DNA of 64,000 nt from an uncultured Atopobiaceae bacterium (GTDB taxonomy: Bacteria > Actinomycetota > Coriobacteriia > Coriobacteriales > Atopobiaceae), in the NCBI GenBank assembly GCA_944320975.1, contig CALUJM010000006.1:54995-118994 (forward strand), written 5' to 3'. Below, piece after piece: positions 24,507-32,853 of this stretch. Positions within the stretch are counted from its first letter, which is position 1. Every line of letters begins with the position of its first letter. The notes beneath the pieces are model-generated. The model did not search any database. It was not told the DNA's origin and worked only from the letters and a program-made list of their open reading frames with translations. The position numbers were made by a program, and so were the translations under genes.

Positions 24507-25436
24507 TCAACCTCGCCGCTCACCGCCCCCGCGACGCCGCTCGCCAAAGCTCAGCCAGCCGTGATGCCAGAAGAACGCCACCTCAACGGCCACGATTACC
24601 ACGCACGCCACAATCACCACGGCATAGCCCCACGGCACGTCGAAGAGCGCCATGTGCGGGAAGTTCATGCCATACCACCCGGTGATGAGGGTGAGAGGCA
24701 TCACGATCGTGGTCACCACCGTGAGCCACTGCATGACGTTGTTCTGCCGCATGTCGATGGACTCCTGGTAGAGGCCGTGAACCTGCAGGCTGTAGTCCTG
24801 AAGCGACTCCAGGCGCGCAGCGAGCCGACCCAGCAGGCGCGCGAGCGATCGGAGCCTCGCGCGGTCCGCGGGCGCCACAAGGCCGGAGTCGTCCTCGGCG
24901 AGATCGCCGGCAAGGTCCGACATGCCCTGATAGAACGTGTCGAGCCCGAGCATGCGACGCGAGTCCGCCATCATCTTGCGCCGATCAGGATGTTCGCGCC
25001 CCTCGAGAACCTGCTGCTCCATCAGCTCAAAGTCCTCGCGCATGAGAGAGAGGCGAGCGGGGTGGTCGCGCAGAAGCTCACGAAGAAGTGCACAGAGCGC
25101 GCCGGCAGCCCCCTCGACGCGCGCCCGGTTCTCCACGGCACGGCCGAGCGCGGTGGCGCAAACGTCTCCGTCGTCAATGAGCAGCAGCTCGTTGGGGGTG
25201 AGGATGAAGCCAAAGCGACGTCGCCCGCTTGGCGTGACCACAAGCCCTGCCGCTCCAGTGGACGTGCGCTCCAGAAAGGGCATCGCGGCATGCTCGAGCT
25301 GGTCGAGAACCTCGCGCTGGGTATGAGAGAGCGAGCGCGAGCGCGCCTCCTCCAGTCGCAGGAGAGTGGCGACATGCCCGCCGTCCTTCTCGCCCGTCGC
25401 AAGATGTCCGTTTGCGATGTGCCAAGTCCGTGCCAT
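24507..25436 (-). CDS. CorA-like divalent metal ion transporter
   Basis: A 309-residue protein of the CorA/MIT channel family, importing Mg2+ or exporting a related divalent ion. A long cytoplasmic alpha-rich region is followed by two C-terminal membrane helices; the signature GMN motif is intact in LITGWYGMNFPHM. The N-terminal beta domain is shorter than in classical CorA. ATG at 25436 follows GGGGAGCGCACT. It is divergent from the small acetyltransferase at 25534. Confidence 0.9.
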   Translation of the reverse strand: MARTWHIANGHLATGEKDGGHVATLLRLEEARSRSLSHTQREVLDQLEHAAMPFLERTSTGAAGLVVTPSGRRRFGFILTPNELLLIDDGDVCATALGRAVENRARVEGAAGALCALLRELLRDHPARLSLMREDFELMEQQVLEGREHPDRRKMMADSRRMLGLDTFYQGMSDLAGDLAEDDSGLVAPADRARLRSLARLLGRLAARLESLQDYSLQVHGLYQESIDMRQNNVMQWLTVVTTIVMPLTLITGWYGMNFPHMALFDVPWGYAVVIVACVVIVAVEVAFFWHHGWLSFGERRRGGGERRG

Positions 25437-25533
25437 AGTGCGCTCCCCGCTGCCGTCAACCGTCCTCGTTGGAGGTTCTACCCGTTGCCGTGTGAGACAA
25501 TAGCCCCGCAGACCGCAACCGAAGGAGACACAC

Positions 25534-25806
25534 ATGGACTGGATCATGGAGCGCGACCGCGTGCAGGTGCTGGACGAGAGCTGGAACGTGCTGGCAGAGG
25601 TCACCTTCCCGCAGGTGGAGCCGGGTATTGTGGAGATCAACCACACCTTCGTGGACGAGAGCCTGCGCGGCCAGGGCGTCGCGGGCGAGCTTTTGGGCCG
25701 CGCCGTGGCGAGCATCGCCGCAAGCGGCTACTGCGCACGCCCCACGTGCTCGTACGCCGTCAGCTGGTTCGAGAAGCACCCGGAGCACGCCGCGCTGCTG
25801 GCGTAG
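25534..25806 (+). CDS. Short GNAT acetyltransferase (YidJ/GtlP type)
   Basis: A 90-residue minimal acetyltransferase domain. FVDESLRGQGVAGELLGRAV is the acetyl-CoA loop and ARPTCSYAVSWFEKHPEH the C-terminal signature of this small family. It may acetylate a small molecule or protein lysines; no substrate is known. ATG follows GAAGGAGACACAC. Confidence 0.88.
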   Translation: MDWIMERDRVQVLDESWNVLAEVTFPQVEPGIVEINHTFVDESLRGQGVAGELLGRAVASIAASGYCARPTCSYAVSWFEKHPEHAALLA

Positions 25807-25824
25807 CGGGTACGAGGAGGGCGC

Positions 25825-26045
25825 AGCAGCGCGCACTTCTCGGCGTCACCCGAGAGCGCGCCCGCACTTCTCGCCCCGCGCAAGAAGTGCGGGCTGGAGC
25901 GCACTCGATGCGCGCACTTGCGAAGAAACGCCGAGAGTCTGCCCGCACTTGTTAGTCAAAACGGCCAAAACCGCCCGCACTCGATGCCCGCACTCGTAAG
26001 TGCGGGCATCGTCTTGAACAATGCCGAGAAGTGCGGGCGGCTCCC
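25825..26045. repeat. AAGTGCGGG hairpin cluster
   Basis: Several copies of CCCGCACTT and AAGTGCGGG fold against each other: CCCGCACTTCT at 25861 pairs with 25883-25893, and GATGCCCGCACT at 25983 pairs with 25999-26010. Partial copies occur at 25829 and 26028. Similar DNA, including AAAACCGCCCGCACT, recurs at 62437. The 248-base gap holds no gene; it lies between convergent genes. Confidence 0.85.
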
Positions 26046-26054
26046 GGCTCCGCC

Positions 26055-26870
26055 CTACAGGACGACCGGCTCGCCGGGCAGCGGAGCGAGCACGCGACCC
26101 GGATTGTCCACGTGCGCGGCGAGCACGCGTGGGTCGCCGCTAAAGGTCGACCAGTCCGGGGCGTCGACTGTGCCCCAGTGGATGCACAGCAGCCGCGCGC
26201 TCGGGTAGGTGTTGGCGAGGCGCACCGCCCCGTCGAAGGTGATGTGCCACTCGTTGTCGGAGAAGTCCAGGAGGATGAGGTCGGGGTCGGGCATCTCCAG
26301 GTGCTCCGGCAGCAACCTTGAGTCGCCCGGCAGCCAGATCGAGCCGTCCGGCGTGTCGAGCCAATAGCCGCAGTAGTCCTCGCGCGCCCACGTGCGCCAG
26401 GCCCATTTGCTGGACTCGTTTTGCCAGGCGTGCCACGCGGGCGTGAGGCGCGCCGTCACCGAGCCCACCGAGAAGGACTCGCCGATGCCATGACCGACGC
26501 CGGGCAGGCCCTCCTCGCGCGCGACCTCGGCCACGTAGCGCGGAGCATGGTAGGCGGGGCACACACCGGCAATGTCATGGCAGGTGGGGCGGCTGAAGTG
26601 GTCGTTGTCGATGTGCGTGATAAGGACCGCTTCGAGTGCGGGCACGTTCGCGGGCGCAACCGGCGCTTCAAAGAGCACGGGCATGTCAAAGCCCTCGAGC
26701 ACGGGGTCGATCATGACGCACGTGCCGCGGGAGTTGAGAAGGATGCCCGCGCCGCCGAGCCACGTCACCGCCGTGTCCGCGCGGGACCCGAACGCCTCCG
26801 GGCCCAGGGGCACGGTCCCGGCAGGCATTGCCTGGTTCTTCTCGTTAGTGATGACGCTCTTCAAATCCAT
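26055..26870 (-). CDS. Metallo-beta-lactamase-fold hydrolase (UlaG/lactonase-like)
   Basis: A 271-residue MBL-fold protein. TWLGGAGILLNSRGTCVMIDPVL is the typical opening, LITHIDNDHFSRPTCHDI carries a His-x-Asp-x-Asp-His type metal motif with the first His replaced in spacing (THIDNDH), and WLPGDSRLLPEHL and LLCIHWGT supply later ligands. It resembles UlaG-like lactonases of unknown substrate. Start ATG at 26870 follows GGACACGCC, a weak site. Single gene. Confidence 0.85.
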   Translation of the reverse strand: MDLKSVITNEKNQAMPAGTVPLGPEAFGSRADTAVTWLGGAGILLNSRGTCVMIDPVLEGFDMPVLFEAPVAPANVPALEAVLITHIDNDHFSRPTCHDIAGVCPAYHAPRYVAEVAREEGLPGVGHGIGESFSVGSVTARLTPAWHAWQNESSKWAWRTWAREDYCGYWLDTPDGSIWLPGDSRLLPEHLEMPDPDLILLDFSDNEWHITFDGAVRLANTYPSARLLCIHWGTVDAPDWSTFSGDPRVLAAHVDNPGRVLAPLPGEPVVL

Positions 26871-26883
26871 GGCGTGTCCTTTC

Positions 26884-26962
26884 TGTCAATTGGGGACGTG
26901 TTTTTTCGTACAGATAACCTGTCCCAAAGCGTCTGCACGAAAAAACACGTCCCCAATTGACA
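26884..26962. repeat. 79-bp palindrome, GGGGACGTGTTTTTTCG family
   Basis: TGTCAATTGGGGACGTGTT and its exact complement form the outer arms, with CTGTCCCAAAGCG in the middle. Related long elements are at 28979 and 52491. It separates the AEC carrier stop from the MBL start. Confidence 0.93.
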
Positions 26963-26964
26963 CA

Positions 26965-27915
26965 CTACATGAGCAGCATGAGCAGGGGGACGATGACGAA
27001 TGACGCGATGGTTGAGACGATGGTGCCCTGGGAGAGCAGCTCGCCGGGACGGCCGTATGTGGAGGCAATCGCCGCCGCCATCGAGCCCGTGGGCATGGCG
27101 AGCATCACGATGAAGACGACGAGCGAGAGCGCATCCGGCACCACCGGGGCCAGCAGCAGGTAGCACGCTGCAGGCACAAGCAGAAAGCGAATGGCCGAGA
27201 AGCCCCAGAGGCGGCCGTTGCCGAGAACCTGTCCCAGGTCCGCCTCCGCGATGGCGAGGCCTACGAGCATCATGGCAAGAGGGGACGTGGCGCCGCCCAC
27301 CATGTCGACGGCTTGCGCCACGGGCCCGGGAAGGGGCACGCCCGAGAAGAACACGACGAGCGCTATGACGCTCGCAACCATGGGAACGTTGAGGACGTTC
27401 TTGAGGACGCCGGAGAAGCGAGAAGAGCGTGCGGTCGCCACGTCCTTCTCGCCCGTGTCTCCCGAGGTCAGAACCCCGACGCCGATGCTGTAGAGAAAGA
27501 CGTTGGAGACCGCGATGAAAATACTCCCAAGAAAGACCGACCCGCCGCCGAAGAGCGACTCGAGCACGGCGAAGCCGATGAAGCCCGTGTTGGTGAGCAC
27601 GCCCATGAAGAGGTAGAGCGGTCGCTCTTCGCATGGGACCCGCAGCGCAAGACACGCCAACGCAGCCGCAGCAAGCATCACGAAGAAGAGCGCAGAGCCG
27701 AGGACGAACGACCATGTGACCTGCTCGGTGCCCGCCGAGCTATCGACCTCGCCCACCGACGCCAGAATCGTGCACGGCAGGGTCACGTTGAAGATGAGCG
27801 CGGAGAGCCTGGGCCGCACATCTGAGGTGAGGAAGCCCGCTCGCGCCGCAACGTAACCGATGAGCGTCACGAGCACGAGCGAGCCCATGCTCCCGAGGAC
27901 GGTGAGGATGTCCAT
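26965..27915 (-). CDS. AEC (auxin efflux carrier) family transporter
   Basis: A 316-residue membrane protein with about ten helices in two halves. The first half has FNVTLPCTILASVGEVD, the second SPLAMMLVGLAIAEADLG and MPTGSMAAAIASTYGRPGELLSQGT, features of bacterial AEC carriers for malate, malonate or other organic acids. Substrate is unknown. It lies 11 bases downstream of the aldo-keto reductase gene and is probably co-transcribed with it. Confidence 0.88.
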   Translation of the reverse strand: MDILTVLGSMGSLVLVTLIGYVAARAGFLTSDVRPRLSALIFNVTLPCTILASVGEVDSSAGTEQVTWSFVLGSALFFVMLAAAALACLALRVPCEERPLYLFMGVLTNTGFIGFAVLESLFGGGSVFLGSIFIAVSNVFLYSIGVGVLTSGDTGEKDVATARSSRFSGVLKNVLNVPMVASVIALVVFFSGVPLPGPVAQAVDMVGGATSPLAMMLVGLAIAEADLGQVLGNGRLWGFSAIRFLLVPAACYLLLAPVVPDALSLVVFIVMLAMPTGSMAAAIASTYGRPGELLSQGTIVSTIASFVIVPLLMLLM

Positions 27916-27926
27916 GCGCGGCTTGC

Positions 27927-28952
27927 CTACTTTGCGTTGGGGTTCGTGGTGCCCGCGAGGGGCTTCTCGCCGGGGCGGGCGGCCGGGCCAACGAGCTCGT
28001 GCGCAACGTAGGGCTCCTCGAGGTAGGCGACCTCCTCAGACGTGAGCTCCACGTCGAGCGCCGCCACCGCGTCGTCCACGCGCTCGGGCTTGGAGCAGCC
28101 CACGATCGGCGCGTCCACGCCGCGCGCCCAGTGCCAGGCGAGCGCGATGCGCGACATGGGGACGCCGTGGCGCTCGGCCAGCTCGTCGACGCGCGTCACG
28201 ATGGGCATGTCGCGCTCGCGGTCGGCGTCGTACTTGTTGCGCATCGTCGCGTCGGTCGTCGAGCGCTTGGACGCGGAGTCCCAGGTGGGGCGGCACAGGT
28301 GCCCGGACGCCAGCGGGCTGTAGGGCGTCAGCGCCATGTCATACTGGCGGCACACGGGGATCATCTCGCGCTCATCCTCGCGGTAGAGCAGGTTGTAGTG
28401 GCACTGCATGCTCGTGAACGGGGTCCAGCTGTTCTTCTCGGCCACGACCTGCATGTTGTGGAGCTGGTAGGCGTACATCGCGCTCGCGCCGAGGGCGCGC
28501 ACCTTGCCCGCGCGCACGAGGGCGTCCAGCGCCTCCATGGTCTGATCGATGGGCGTTTCGTAGTCGAAGCGATGGATGATGTAGAGGTCCAGGTAATCCG
28601 TGCCCAGGCGCGCGAGCGTTCCGTCGATCTCACGGTTGATCGCCTCGCGCGAGAGCCCGCCATCGTTGAAGAAGACCTTGCTGGCCAGGACCACCTGCTC
28701 GCGCGGCACGCCCAGGTCGCGCAGGGCGGCGCCGATGTACTCCTCGCTCGTGCCGTGCGCGTAGCAGTTGGCCGTGTCGATGAAGTTCACGCCCAGCTCG
28801 AGCGCGCGGGCGATCACCGCGCGCGTCTCGTCCGGGCCGATCGTCCACTGGTGGAAGTCCGCCGAGGGCTGGCCGAAACTCATCCCGCCCAGGCACAGCC
28901 GCGAGATCTTGATGCCGGAGTGTCCGAGCGTCGTGTACGTCATCTCTGTCAT
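27927..28952 (-). CDS. Aldo/keto reductase
   Basis: A 341-residue NADPH-dependent reductase of the AKR superfamily. The catalytic tetrad D59, Y64, K92 and H127 is complete, and LAWHWARGVDAPIVGCSKPERV is the cofactor-binding C-terminal segment. It would reduce aldehydes or ketones to alcohols. ATG preceded by GAAAGGTTGCGGC. It heads a two-gene operon with the AEC carrier. Confidence 0.93.
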   Translation of the reverse strand: MTEMTYTTLGHSGIKISRLCLGGMSFGQPSADFHQWTIGPDETRAVIARALELGVNFIDTANCYAHGTSEEYIGAALRDLGVPREQVVLASKVFFNDGGLSREAINREIDGTLARLGTDYLDLYIIHRFDYETPIDQTMEALDALVRAGKVRALGASAMYAYQLHNMQVVAEKNSWTPFTSMQCHYNLLYREDEREMIPVCRQYDMALTPYSPLASGHLCRPTWDSASKRSTTDATMRNKYDADRERDMPIVTRVDELAERHGVPMSRIALAWHWARGVDAPIVGCSKPERVDDAVAALDVELTSEEVAYLEEPYVAHELVGPAARPGEKPLAGTTNPNAK

Positions 28953-28978
28953 GCCGCAACCTTTCTGTCAGTTGTATC

Positions 28979-29049
28979 CGTTGGGGACGTGTTATTTCGT
29001 GCAGACCATTTGGGACAGGTTATGTGCACGAAATAACACGTCCCCAACG
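28979..29049. repeat. 71-bp palindrome, GGGGACGTGTTATTTCG variant
   Basis: CGTTGGGGACGTGTTATTTC and complement, with TTTGGGACAGGTT in the loop. It lies between the AKR start and the end of the CMD-cupin gene. Confidence 0.93.
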
Positions 29050-29054
29050 TGCTG

Positions 29055-29804
29055 TTACGCGGGGTAGTCCTCGTCGGTGACGGGCTCGAGCCACTCGTTG
29101 CCGCAATTCTCGCCCGGCGCCTCGAAGGCGATGTGGCTGAACCAGCTGTCGCGCGCGGCGCCGTGCCAGTGCTTGACGCCAGCCGGAATCACCACGACGG
29201 TGCCCGGCGTGAGCTCCTGCGGTGGGTTGCCCCACTCCTGGTACCAGCCGCGACCGTCGGTGCAGACGAGAATCTGCCCGCCGCCCTTCTCGGCATTGTG
29301 CACGTGCCAGTTGTTGCGGCAGCCCGGCTCAAAGGTGACGTTGGATAGCCCCACGCCGCACTCCGCGGCGCTGGTCAGCGGGTTGAGGTACGAGTTGCCG
29401 ATGAAGTACTGGGCATACGCGTCGTTGGGGTCGCCCAGGCCGAACATGGGCGAGAAGGACGCGCCCTCGCCGGCGTCCGCCTCGTCCCCGTAGACCTTGA
29501 GCGCCACGCGAAACGCCGCCCACGCGTTGGGCCAGCCGGCATAGAAGGCCTCGTGGGTGAGAATCTCCGCCATCTCCTCGCGCGTGACGCCGTTTTTGCG
29601 CGCCGTGGCCATGTGATACTCGAACGAGCTGTCCACCATGCCCTTGGCCACAAGCGTCACCACGGTCACGATCGAACGCATCTTGAGGCTGAGCTGCTCC
29701 TCGCGGCCCCATACCTCGCCAAAGAGCACGTCATCGTTGAGCTGCGCGAACTTGGGGGCGAGCTCGCCCAGCTGGTCGCGTCCCGCCGTCTGCTTGACTG
29801 CCAT
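29055..29804 (-). CDS. Carboxymuconolactone decarboxylase-like and cupin fusion protein
   Basis: A 249-residue two-domain protein. Residues 1-110 form a CMD/AhpD-type domain (LSLKMRSIVTVVTLVAKGM, HMATARKNGVTREEMAEILTH), though the usual CxxC pair of AhpD is absent. Residues 140-249 are a cupin (CRNNWHVHNAEKGGGQILVC with metal-binding His residues, TPGTVVVIPAGVKHWHGA). Such fusions occur near aldo-keto reductases and flavodoxins in anaerobes; function unproven. ATG after AAAGGAGATCAAG. Confidence 0.9.
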   Translation of the reverse strand: MAVKQTAGRDQLGELAPKFAQLNDDVLFGEVWGREEQLSLKMRSIVTVVTLVAKGMVDSSFEYHMATARKNGVTREEMAEILTHEAFYAGWPNAWAAFRVALKVYGDEADAGEGASFSPMFGLGDPNDAYAQYFIGNSYLNPLTSAAECGVGLSNVTFEPGCRNNWHVHNAEKGGGQILVCTDGRGWYQEWGNPPQELTPGTVVVIPAGVKHWHGAARDSWFSHIAFEAPGENCGNEWLEPVTDEDYPA

Positions 29805-29837
29805 CTTGATCTCCTTTCACCGGACCTTGTCCGCTTG

Positions 29838-29871
29838 GTTACTTGCGAATGGATGCCTGGTCGCGAGTAAC
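29838..29871. promoter_or_regulatory. Inverted repeat upstream of the CMD-cupin gene
   Basis: GTTACTTGCGA (29838-29848) and TCGCGAGTAAC (29861-29871) form arms of 11 with one mismatch, 34-67 bases before the start codon. The size and place fit a regulator binding site; GTTACTTGCGAATGG spacing is reminiscent of a MerR- or LysR-bound dyad. No cognate regulator can be named. Confidence 0.45.
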
Positions 29872-29968
29872 GCCGGCCCCAGCCGTGTAATACAGGTTCA
29901 CCGAAAATGCCGTGTCTACTCCCCTAGGCGACGTCCGTCGAATGCGCTTCCTTCGCGGGTCCCAGAAA

Positions 29969-30055
29969 CTAGTTCGCATTGGGTAGCTGAAAACCATGTA
30001 CCCAGCAACGTTTGTCCAGATAGTTCTTTGGTGAGCCGATTCGAATGCGAACTAT
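29969..30055. repeat. AT-rich inverted repeat TAGTTCGCATT
   Basis: CTAGTTCGCATT (29969-29980) and AATGCGAACTAT (30044-30055) flank 63 bases of unusually AT-rich DNA. The right arm abuts the end of the cyclophilin-like gene. With the dyad at 29838 it accounts for most of the 253-base gap, which otherwise shows no gene. Confidence 0.6.
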
Positions 30056-30057
30056 TT

Positions 30058-30426
30058 TCACGACCCCTCATATAGAGCCTCGATCTTCACCTCATACGTC
30101 CGCTCCAAACCCCGCAGCGCGTCGAGCGGACCCACGGCGTGGCCCAGCGTGACCTGTCCGCCGTAGCGAGCGGAGTTGCGCTCGTCGTCGAAGAAGAGCG
30201 CGAGCCAGTCTCCCTCGGGCTTGTAGTTGAGGTCGCCGTCGGACCAGCCGGGGTGGACGTCGGTGGCATCGTGCGGAAGCGAGAAGGGCAGCTGCCCGCA
30301 GCACCCCACGCTCGAGACGCTCATGGAGAGCTCCTGCGGCAGGCGGTCAGCAAGCGCGCGGGCGGCGGCGGACCCGTTCAGCTCCACCGGCACCGTAACC
30401 TCGCCTATCCGCAGCTCAACCCTCAC
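30058..30426 (-). CDS. Cyclophilin-like fold protein
   Basis: A 122-residue protein with the pattern of the bacterial cyclophilin-like family (PF18050 type): VTVPVELNGSAAARALADRLP, QLPFSLPHDATDVHPGWSDGDLNYKPEGDWLALFFDD and QVTLGHAVGPLDALRGLE. These lack proven isomerase activity and often occur with flavodoxins and aldo-keto reductases. GTG at 30426 follows GGGGAGGCGGAC. A second domain of this family is fused to the DUF362 protein at 34656. Confidence 0.85.
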   Translation of the reverse strand: MRVELRIGEVTVPVELNGSAAARALADRLPQELSMSVSSVGCCGQLPFSLPHDATDVHPGWSDGDLNYKPEGDWLALFFDDERNSARYGGQVTLGHAVGPLDALRGLERTYEVKIEALYEGS

Positions 30427-30439
30427 GTCCGCCTCCCCT

Positions 30440-30466
30440 GATGAAAAGGGACTGTCCCTTTTCATC
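30440..30466. repeat. GATGAAAAGGGAC palindrome before the cyclophilin-like gene
   Basis: Perfect GATGAAAAGGGACTG and complement, 13 bases upstream of the GTG start. It lies between divergent genes, inside the likely promoter region. Confidence 0.92.
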
Positions 30467-30542
30467 ATTCTCCGTTGTGGGAGGATGAACTACAATTGCT
30501 TATATCGCATATCGTGATATGAATTAACGTAATGGAGCATAC

Positions 30543-31433
30543 ATGGAACTCCGCACCCTGCGCTACTTCCTCGCCGTCTGCGAGCACGGAACGATGTCGC
30601 GCGCGGCCGAGGCGCTGCATGTGACGCAGCCCGCGCTCTCGCGTCAGATCGCCGCACTGGAGCGCGAGCTCGGCGCCCCGCTCCTCGAGCGCCGCAGCCG
30701 CAGCGTCACGCCAACCGAAAAGGGCCTCTACCTGCGACGTCGCGCGCAGGAGATCGTAGGCCTCGCGGACCAGACCGCGACGGACCTCGCGCACGGCGAG
30801 AACATCGTGGAGGGTGACGTCTTCATCGGCGCCGGCGAGTCCGAGGGCCTGCGCGTGATTGCACGCCACGTGCGCGCCTTTCGCGAGAAGTACCCCGGTG
30901 TGCGCTTCCACCTGCACAGCGGCAACGCTCCCGACCTCATCGAGCGCCTGGAGCACGGCGTCGACGACTTCTCCGTGCTGATGAGCTACCCAGACGTTGA
31001 CCGCTACGCCCACCTGCGCCTCTCCCCCACCGACGCCTGGGGCGTGCTCATGCGCGACGACGACCCGCTGGCCGCACGCGAGGCCGTGAGTCCCGTCGAC
31101 CTTCTCGACGTGCCGCTGATCGTGCCAGAGCGCCATGCCAAGGGCGACAAGCTCACCGGGCTTCTCGCCACGTGGTTCGGCGAGCACGCCTCCGAGGCAA
31201 ACGTGGCCGCAACGTACAACCTCGCCTACAATGGCGCGCTGCTCGTGCGAGAGGGCGTGGGCCGCATGCTCTCCTTCGACGGGCTCACGACGGTGGGCCC
31301 GGGCACGGAGCTGGAGTTTCGCCTGCTCTTCCCGCCGCTCGTCTCGGTCATCGACCTCGCCTGGAAGCGCGACGTCCCCCTCGGCGACGCAGCGCGACGG
31401 TTCCTGGAGCTCGCTCGCTCGGGCAATCTGTAA
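30543..31433 (+). CDS. LysR-family transcription regulator
   Basis: A 296-residue regulator with an N-terminal helix-turn-helix (MSRAAEALHVTQPALSRQIAALERELG) and a periplasmic-binding-like effector domain. It is divergent from the cyclophilin-like gene and upstream of flavodoxin genes, so it may control this redox cluster. The upstream dyad ATATCGCATATCGTGATAT near 30500 could be its own site. ATG after AATGGAGCATAC. The TAA stop is in the palindrome at 31426. Confidence 0.94.
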   Translation: MELRTLRYFLAVCEHGTMSRAAEALHVTQPALSRQIAALERELGAPLLERRSRSVTPTEKGLYLRRRAQEIVGLADQTATDLAHGENIVEGDVFIGAGESEGLRVIARHVRAFREKYPGVRFHLHSGNAPDLIERLEHGVDDFSVLMSYPDVDRYAHLRLSPTDAWGVLMRDDDPLAAREAVSPVDLLDVPLIVPERHAKGDKLTGLLATWFGEHASEANVAATYNLAYNGALLVREGVGRMLSFDGLTTVGPGTELEFRLLFPPLVSVIDLAWKRDVPLGDAARRFLELARSGNL

Positions 31434-31460
31434 ATTGGGGACTGTCCCCAATTTACAGAT
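31426..31460. repeat. 35-bp palindrome carrying the LysR stop codon
   Basis: Perfect ATCTGTAAATTGGGGACTG and complement. The TAA at 31431-31433 is the LysR stop. Confidence 0.94.
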
Positions 31461-31514
31461 GGCGACATACAATGGGCCGGAGACAGTCCCTTCGCGCAGT
31501 GAGAGGAGACGGCC

Positions 31515-32150
31515 ATGAAGGTCATGCTCGTTAACGGAAGCCCGCACAAGACGGGGAGCACCAACCGCGCGCTCGAGGAGGTGGCGCGCACGCTGGAGTC
31601 AGAGGGCGTCGAGGCGGAGATCTTCTGGATCGGCGCGCGGCCCGTGGGCGGATGCGTGGCCTGCGGCGGGTGCGCCAAGCTCGGCCGCTGCGCGTTCGAC
31701 GACGTGGTGAACGAGTTCCGGCCCAAGGCCGCCGAGGCCGACGGCTTTGTCTTTGGCGCGCCGGTGCACTACGCGCACGCCGCAGCGTCGCTTCTGGGCT
31801 TCATGGACCGCCTCTTCTACAGCAACGGCCGTGCGGGCGAGAAGAACGTGCTCGCATACAAGCCGGCGGCTGCCGTGGCGAGCGCCCGGCGCGGCGGCAC
31901 CACCTCGGCCTTCGACGACATCAACAAGTTCTTCACCATCGCGCAAATGCCCGTAGTGAGCTCGCGCTACTGGAACAACGTGCACGGCAACGTGGCCGAG
32001 GAAACCGAGCAGGACGCCGAGGGCCTCTGGACCATGCGCCAGCTCGGCCGCAACATGGCGTGGATGCTCAAGTGCCTCGAGGCGGGCCGCACGGCGGGCG
32101 TTCCGCTGCCCGCGCAGGAGGCCGGCCAGACGACGAACTTCATCCGTTAG
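31515..32150 (+). CDS. NADPH-dependent FMN reductase / flavodoxin-fold oxidoreductase
   Basis: A 211-residue flavodoxin-fold protein. VNGSPHKTGSTNRAL is the FMN phosphate loop and FGAPVHYAHAAASLLGFMDR the flavin isoalloxazine region. Between them a cysteine cluster VGGCVACGGCAKLGRC could bind an iron-sulfur centre, as in iron-sulfur flavoproteins. It probably moves electrons between NAD(P)H and an acceptor. ATG after GAGAGGAGACGGCC. It is separated from the LysR gene by a palindrome. Confidence 0.9.
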   Translation: MKVMLVNGSPHKTGSTNRALEEVARTLESEGVEAEIFWIGARPVGGCVACGGCAKLGRCAFDDVVNEFRPKAAEADGFVFGAPVHYAHAAASLLGFMDRLFYSNGRAGEKNVLAYKPAAAVASARRGGTTSAFDDINKFFTIAQMPVVSSRYWNNVHGNVAEETEQDAEGLWTMRQLGRNMAWMLKCLEAGRTAGVPLPAQEAGQTTNFIR

Positions 32151-32279
32151 GGACAGCCGCGACGACAGCCAGAGCCCTTCACGCCTGCATCTCGCAGTCG
32201 GCTTACCGGGAGCTGACGCCGACCCCGTACACTGGTGAGAAGAACGTGGATAATCCGCCCTCCGTCGAAAGGGGTTACC

Positions 32280-32828
32280 ATGGCCGCGGTCGTCGCATAC
32301 TGCTCGCAGACGGGCTCTGCCAAGAGATACGCCGACTGGCTCGCGGAGGAGCTCGGATGCCAGGCGGCCCCGCTCGAACGAATCGAGGTCGCCGCCGCAG
32401 ACGCGGACCTCGTGGTCCTCTGCAGCTGGTTCCACGCGGCATCGCTCAAGGGGGCAAAACGGTTCCGGACCTATATCGCAGCGCACGGCGAGAAGCGCTA
32501 TGCCATAGTTGCCGTGGGCGCCACGCCCATGCCCTGCGAGCTCTGGCCCGCAAGCGAGCACGAGGAGGCGTTCCGACGCTCCTTCCCCACAGACGCCTAC
32601 CCCGACCTGCCATGGTGCTACTGCCAGGGCGGCTTTCACTTCGAGCGGCTCGGCGCGGTTGACAAAGTCATGATGCGCATCTACTTCAAGATGCTCGAAG
32701 GCGAGGTGCGCAAGGGTGACCAGCGCTCGGCCACGGCCCTCGCCCAGATGCGCAAGGGCTACGACGGCTGCGAGCGCAGCTACCTCGATCCGCTGGTCAC
32801 CGAACTCCGAGCACGCGGTTGGGCGTAG
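32280..32828 (+). CDS. Flavodoxin-domain protein (HemG-like)
   Basis: A 182-residue protein opening with AAVVAYCSQTGSAKRYADWLA, a flavodoxin FMN loop, and VVLCSWFHAASLKGAKRFRTYI. The layout resembles flavodoxin-domain proteins related to protoporphyrinogen oxidase HemG, but no heme genes adjoin it. ATG at 32280 follows AAAGGGGTTACC. It is 129 bases after the FMN reductase gene; the gap carries a copy of GAGAAGAACG but no palindrome. Confidence 0.85.
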   Translation: MAAVVAYCSQTGSAKRYADWLAEELGCQAAPLERIEVAAADADLVVLCSWFHAASLKGAKRFRTYIAAHGEKRYAIVAVGATPMPCELWPASEHEEAFRRSFPTDAYPDLPWCYCQGGFHFERLGAVDKVMMRIYFKMLEGEVRKGDQRSATALAQMRKGYDGCERSYLDPLVTELRARGWA

Positions 32829-32853
32829 GGACGACCCACGAGGTTCTTCTCGA

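Noticed and set aside
25825..26045. AAGTGCGGG as a Haemophilus-type uptake sequence (AAGTGCGGT)
   Set aside because: The last base differs and the word is confined to two repeat clusters, so the likeness is coincidental.
25825..26045. CRISPR array
   Set aside because: Repeats here and at 16556, 14461 and 48986 lack regular 30-40 base unique spacers and no cas genes are present.
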